In this document: positions 9,590 to 11,773 of the stretch, piece by piece | How the letters are laid out: every line of letters begins with the position of its first letter | Position numbering within the stretch: the stretch's first letter is position 1 | Assembly (NCBI GenBank): GCA_030538335.1 | Contig: JAUNUE010000036.1 | Span: 1 to 11,773 of the forward strand | Source of the DNA: Allobrachymonas sp. | Lineage (GTDB): Bacteria > Pseudomonadota > Gammaproteobacteria > Burkholderiales > Burkholderiaceae_C | DNA: 11,773 nt | Direction: 5' to 3' | Made by a program: the position numbers and the translations under genes | Notes under the pieces: model-generated | What the model was told of the DNA's origin: nothing | Databases searched by the model: none | Seen by the model: the letters and a program-made list of their open reading frames with translations, nothing else

Positions 9590-9877
9590 ATGAACACCGC
9601 CGCCATCGAACGTATTGTGGTGCAAGCCACGCCGCAAGACAAAAAAGCCATTGTCGCCAAAGCCAAAAAGCTGGATATTCCCGTCTCGGAACTGATGCGC
9701 CGGGCCGCCTTCGCCTACGACAGCAACGCCACCGATGCCGAACTGGGTGCCTTGGCCGATGCCGCGCATGCGGCTGCAGAAAATGCTTGCACCGCCATTG
9801 ACGATGCGCTGGACTTTATCGAGGCCAGCAACCAGCGCATTGCCGCACTGGAAGCATCTGCGCACAAGGGCGCATGA
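9590..9877 (+). CDS. Ribbon-helix-helix DNA-binding protein, putative autorepressor
   Basis: A 95-residue protein. The N-terminal part reads as a ribbon-helix-helix: strand ERIVVQAT (about 6-13), helix PQDKKAIVAKAKKLD, turn, helix PVSELMRRAAFAYD (to about 44), as in CopG/MobC/Arc-like proteins. The rest is Ala/Glu-rich and helical (DAELGALADAAHAAAENA...EASNQRIAALEAS), suited to oligomerisation or to binding a partner. ATG 9590 has AGGA at 9577-9580; an in-frame GTG at 9581 overlaps that site and is less likely. The gene has its own promoter, overlapped by a perfect inverted repeat, which strongly suggests autoregulation. The following gene starts by ATGA overlap, as in toxin-antitoxin or plasmid-control pairs. 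Family recognition is from the fold pattern only. It could be an antitoxin, a MobC-like relic or a dedicated regulator of the cluster. Confidence 0.8.
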   Translation: MNTAAIERIVVQATPQDKKAIVAKAKKLDIPVSELMRRAAFAYDSNATDAELGALADAAHAAAENACTAIDDALDFIEASNQRIAALEASAHKGA

Positions 9878-10068
9878 TGGGCGTTACCGACAAGGTGTGG
9901 GCGGCGCTCACTTCCATGATCAAGCTGGAAGACAAGGTCAACCGCCAGTCTGAAGCCATGAAGCAACAACAGCAAAAAATTGAAGACCTTACGGCGCGTG
10001 TTATCCGTCTTGAGTCGCATCTGGAGCTGTTGACCAGAGCGGCCATGCTTAAACAAATAAAAGGTTAA
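9874..10068 (+). CDS. Small coiled-coil protein of unknown function
   Basis: A 64-residue protein that I do not recognise. ATG 9874 overlaps the stop of the RHH gene, with a second ATG straight after it at 9877. Almost the whole chain after residue 15 is a heptad-patterned helix (KLEDKVNRQSEAMKQQQQKI, EDLTARVIRLESHLELLTRA) with a Lys-rich end. There is no membrane segment or signal peptide and no catalytic motif. Pairing with the RHH protein's own helical C-terminus is an attractive guess, so the two could form a regulator/co-regulator or antitoxin/toxin pair. The charge pattern loosely recalls XhlA-type phage proteins, but their membrane helix is missing. The next gene begins 1 nt after its stop. 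Confidence 0.7.
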   Translation: MMGVTDKVWAALTSMIKLEDKVNRQSEAMKQQQQKIEDLTARVIRLESHLELLTRAAMLKQIKG

Positions 10069-10069
10069 T

Positions 10070-11371
10070 GTGCCAGCTAGGCCAGACACAACACCCGCTG
10101 GAACATTGCCCAAAACAGTGTCCGGCAAAACTGCCCTGCGTTATGCACTGGTCGGCGATGGTGAAAGCCCGCATCTGTTGAAATGGGCGCGGGCATTGCA
10201 TCCATTGGTGGATGTATGGGTGTGTTCCAGCCGGGATTTTTTGCCGGAACTGGCTGGGCTGGTGCCTGCTGAAAAACGCCTGGCTTTGCAAACCAACCCC
10301 GAGCATCGTGGCGGCAATGTGGCGCTGCTCAAACACGTGCCTGCTGTGGGGCGCTGGCTGCGCATGGTGGATGCCGACTGGATCAACCCGCACTACCTCA
10401 CCTCGCACGGCACGCTGGTGTGGCTGGCCAAACAGGGCTGGGGGTTGCGCGGCAAGGTGCTGGCTTCCGCCTGGGGCAGCGATGTGCTGGTAACGCCGCA
10501 GCGCAGCTTTGTGTACCGCAAACTCACACAAGCCATTGTGCGCCAGGCCGACTTGTGTACCAGCGACTCGCAACACATGACGCGCATCATGCAGCAGATG
10601 GGTGCGAAACGGATAGAGACATTTCCCTTCGGCCTCGATGCCTTGCCGCCCAAATTCGCACAGGCCAAACAGCCCTGGCTGTTTTACGCCAACCGGGGGC
10701 TGGAACCCATTTACCAGCCGTTGCGCGTACTGGCATTTTTCAAGGCGGTAGCAGCGTGGCAACCGCAGGCGCAGATGGTGGTGGCCAACACGGGCAGCCA
10801 GTTGCAGGCGATGCAGGATTGGGTAGAACGCGAAGGTCTGGCGCAGCGCGTGCAGTTTGCGGGGCGGCTGTCTGCCAGCGAGCAGGCACAATGGTATGAC
10901 TGCGCCCAGTGGTACATCAGCCTGCCGCAAAGCGACTCGGTGGCGGTATCAGTACTTGAGGCCATGGCGCATGGCTGCATTCCGCTGTTGAGTGATTTGC
11001 CTGCCAACCGCGAGCTGGTGCAGGATGCGGCGCTTGAGCAGGCCAATGGCTGGATCGTGCCTGATGGAGTCGAATCCGAAAACAGTTCAACACCGTTCGC
11101 CCTGAGCAAAGTCGAAGGGCATGGAAGGGCAAAACCCTTGCAAGAGGGCTTCGACAGGCTCAGCCCGAACGGATCGGGTGGCAATCGCCAAAATATTTCC
11201 CTGAATGACTTTAAGAGTGAAAGCACAACGTTGAGCACCAGCGGCGTGCTGCCCGCCCTGTTGCAGCGGGCGCCAGCCATTGCCGCCCACAACCGCCAGT
11301 GGGTGCAACAGCATGGCCTGTTTGCGCCAGCGGTGCAACAACTGGTGCAGAAGCTGCAAGGCATGGCATGA
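10070..11371 (+). CDS. GT4 glycosyltransferase carrying an in-frame repeat insert
   Basis: A 433-residue GT-B glycosyltransferase expected to add one sugar to the lipid-linked unit. The N-terminal half begins RYALVGDGESPHLLKWARAL and contains NPHYLTSHGTLVWLAKQGW and LASAWGSDVLVTP. The C-terminal half has FAGRLSASEQAQWYDCAQ and SVAVSVLEAMAHGCIPLLSD; Glu297 is the second acid of the E-x7-E motif, while the first is Asp289. GTG 10070 is preceded by AAAGG and lies 1 nt after the previous stop, so coupling is likely. Residues about 341-378 (STPFALSKVEGHGRAKP...FDRLSPNGSGGN) are a translated palindromic repeat, not enzyme sequence. It falls in the loop between NGWIVPDG and the C-terminal helices LPALLQRAPAIAAHN. 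The frame is kept, so the enzyme may still work. ATGA overlap to the next gene. Confidence 0.88.
   Translation: MPARPDTTPAGTLPKTVSGKTALRYALVGDGESPHLLKWARALHPLVDVWVCSSRDFLPELAGLVPAEKRLALQTNPEHRGGNVALLKHVPAVGRWLRMVDADWINPHYLTSHGTLVWLAKQGWGLRGKVLASAWGSDVLVTPQRSFVYRKLTQAIVRQADLCTSDSQHMTRIMQQMGAKRIETFPFGLDALPPKFAQAKQPWLFYANRGLEPIYQPLRVLAFFKAVAAWQPQAQMVVANTGSQLQAMQDWVEREGLAQRVQFAGRLSASEQAQWYDCAQWYISLPQSDSVAVSVLEAMAHGCIPLLSDLPANRELVQDAALEQANGWIVPDGVESENSSTPFALSKVEGHGRAKPLQEGFDRLSPNGSGGNRQNISLNDFKSESTTLSTSGVLPALLQRAPAIAAHNRQWVQQHGLFAPAVQQLVQKLQGMA
11090..11201 (+). repeat. Palindromic repeat, copy B, inside the glycosyltransferase gene
   Basis: The arms ACACCGTTCGCCCTGAG (11090-11106) and a 23-bp right segment (11159-11181) are identical to copy A at 3598-3696 on the opposite strand, and the AT-rich tail to 11201 is nearly so. 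The centre has its own AAGGGC/GCCCTT-like spacer not shared with copy A. The reading frame passes straight through without a stop. The insertion point and any target duplication cannot be fixed from one allele. Confidence 0.85.
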
Positions 11372-11773
11372 ACATTCTCTACCTCAACCACTACGCGGGC
11401 AGCCCGCAGCACGGCATGGAGTACCGCCCGTACTACCTGGCGCGGGAATGGGTGCGTGCAGGCCACAGCGTGCGCGTGGTGGCGGCAGACTTCAGCCATG
11501 TGCGGGCTACGCAGCCGGATTTGACGGCTTTGCGTGCGAGCAATGCTGCGGGTGCTGGTGAGTTTGCCCTCACCCCCGCCCTCTCCCGCCAGCGGGAGAG
11601 GGAGCAGGAGGCTCACGGGGAAATGCAATTAACGTCTGCTGAAAGCGTTGGTGCGCATAGCGATAGTTTGGAGGATGCGGCTGAACTCCCTCTCCCGCGG
11701 GCGGGAGAGGGTGGGGGTGAGGGGAGGAAGGCGCGATGCCAGCGTGCTGTGGAGCAGACCATCGACGGCATCA
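11368..11773 (+). CDS. GT4 glycosyltransferase, N-terminal part, with in-frame repeat insert (partial)
   Basis: The first 135 codons of another glycosyltransferase, cut by the window end. MNILYLNHYAGSPQHGMEYR, PYYLAREWVRAGHSVRVVAA and DFSHVRATQPDL form the standard N-terminal Rossmann start of GT4 enzymes from polysaccharide clusters. In relatives the next element, a strand around (T/V)DGI, follows within roughly 10-20 residues. Here it appears (VEQTIDGI) only about 80 residues later, and the space between is filled by a translated REP-like pair (FALTPALSRQREREQ ... LPLPRAGEGGGEGRK). The frame is open throughout. ATG 11368 overlaps the previous stop as ATGA. Whether the enzyme folds with this large loop cannot be judged, and the rest of the gene is unseen. 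Confidence 0.8.
   Translation, partial: MNILYLNHYAGSPQHGMEYRPYYLAREWVRAGHSVRVVAADFSHVRATQPDLTALRASNAAGAGEFALTPALSRQREREQEAHGEMQLTSAESVGAHSDSLEDAAELPLPRAGEGGGEGRKARCQRAVEQTIDGI
11567..11723. repeat. Inverted pair of REP-like palindromes inside a glycosyltransferase gene
   Basis: The outer arms (11567-11589 and 11701-11723, 23 bp each) are inverted copies with one mismatch. The inner arms GCGGGAGAGGGAG (11592-11604) and CTCCCTCTCCCGC (11686-11698) are a perfect inverted match. Each end is thus a tight hairpin and the whole is a BIME-like pair around about 80 bp of spacer. The CCCTCACCCC...CTCTCCCGC sequence is a common proteobacterial REP type and is unrelated to the repeat at 11090-11201. Confidence 0.85.

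Noticed and set aside
8638..9666. A 342-codon open frame on the minus strand
   Set aside because: It lies antisense to the methyltransferase and RHH genes, whose motifs fit the plus strand; Cys- and Arg-rich shadow composition.
10068..10070. ATG overlapping the stop of the coiled-coil gene as start of the glycosyltransferase
   Set aside because: It is out of frame with the enzyme; GTG 10070 is in frame with AAAGG upstream.
10049..11628. Long minus-strand frames over the glycosyltransferase genes
   Set aside because: They are antisense to clear GT4 motifs; their protein-like spots are the translated repeats.

Overview
The window looks like a chromosomal segment of a betaproteobacterium, most likely Burkholderiales/Comamonadaceae. 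The grounds are a methionine synthase gene that starts directly at the pterin-binding module, an Omp32-like general porin ending in Phe, a stand-alone cyclic-nucleotide-binding protein, high GC and several REP-like palindromes. This placement rests on protein and repeat character, not on a marker gene. No tRNA, rRNA, CRISPR array or transposase gene was seen.

Layout. (1) 1-2578, minus strand: most of a cobalamin-dependent methionine synthase, cut by the window edge at its C-terminus and lacking the homocysteine-binding module. (2) 2844-3344, plus: a single-domain cyclic-nucleotide-binding protein, divergent from metH. (3) 3345-3991: a 650-bp gap with REP-like palindromes and the long leader of the porin. 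(4) 3992-4996: an outer-membrane porin with a strong terminator. (5) 5070-5657: a gap with no convincing gene and a weak JUMPstart/ops-like string. (6) 5658 to the window end: a surface-polysaccharide (O-antigen or capsule) cluster, all on the plus strand. It comprises a flippase, a hexapeptide acyltransferase, a GT4-like glycosyltransferase, a SAM methyltransferase, a two-gene insert (ribbon-helix-helix protein plus coiled-coil protein) and two further GT4 glycosyltransferases, the last cut by the window edge.

How it works together. The polysaccharide genes overlap, mostly by ATGA, which implies one translationally coupled operon that builds, decorates and flips a lipid-linked repeat unit. 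The run is interrupted at 9415, where an ATGA start leads into a five-codon ORF. A new near-consensus promoter then appears at 9529-9556, overlapped by a perfect inverted repeat (9542-9564). It drives the RHH/coiled-coil pair and, with only 1 nt between genes, very probably the glycosyltransferases behind it. Part of the surface-sugar pathway may therefore be under control of a small autoregulated DNA-binding protein.

The most striking sequence-level observation is that both downstream glycosyltransferase genes carry REP-like palindromic elements of two unrelated families inside their reading frames, with the frames kept open. The element in the first has a second copy in the porin upstream gap.
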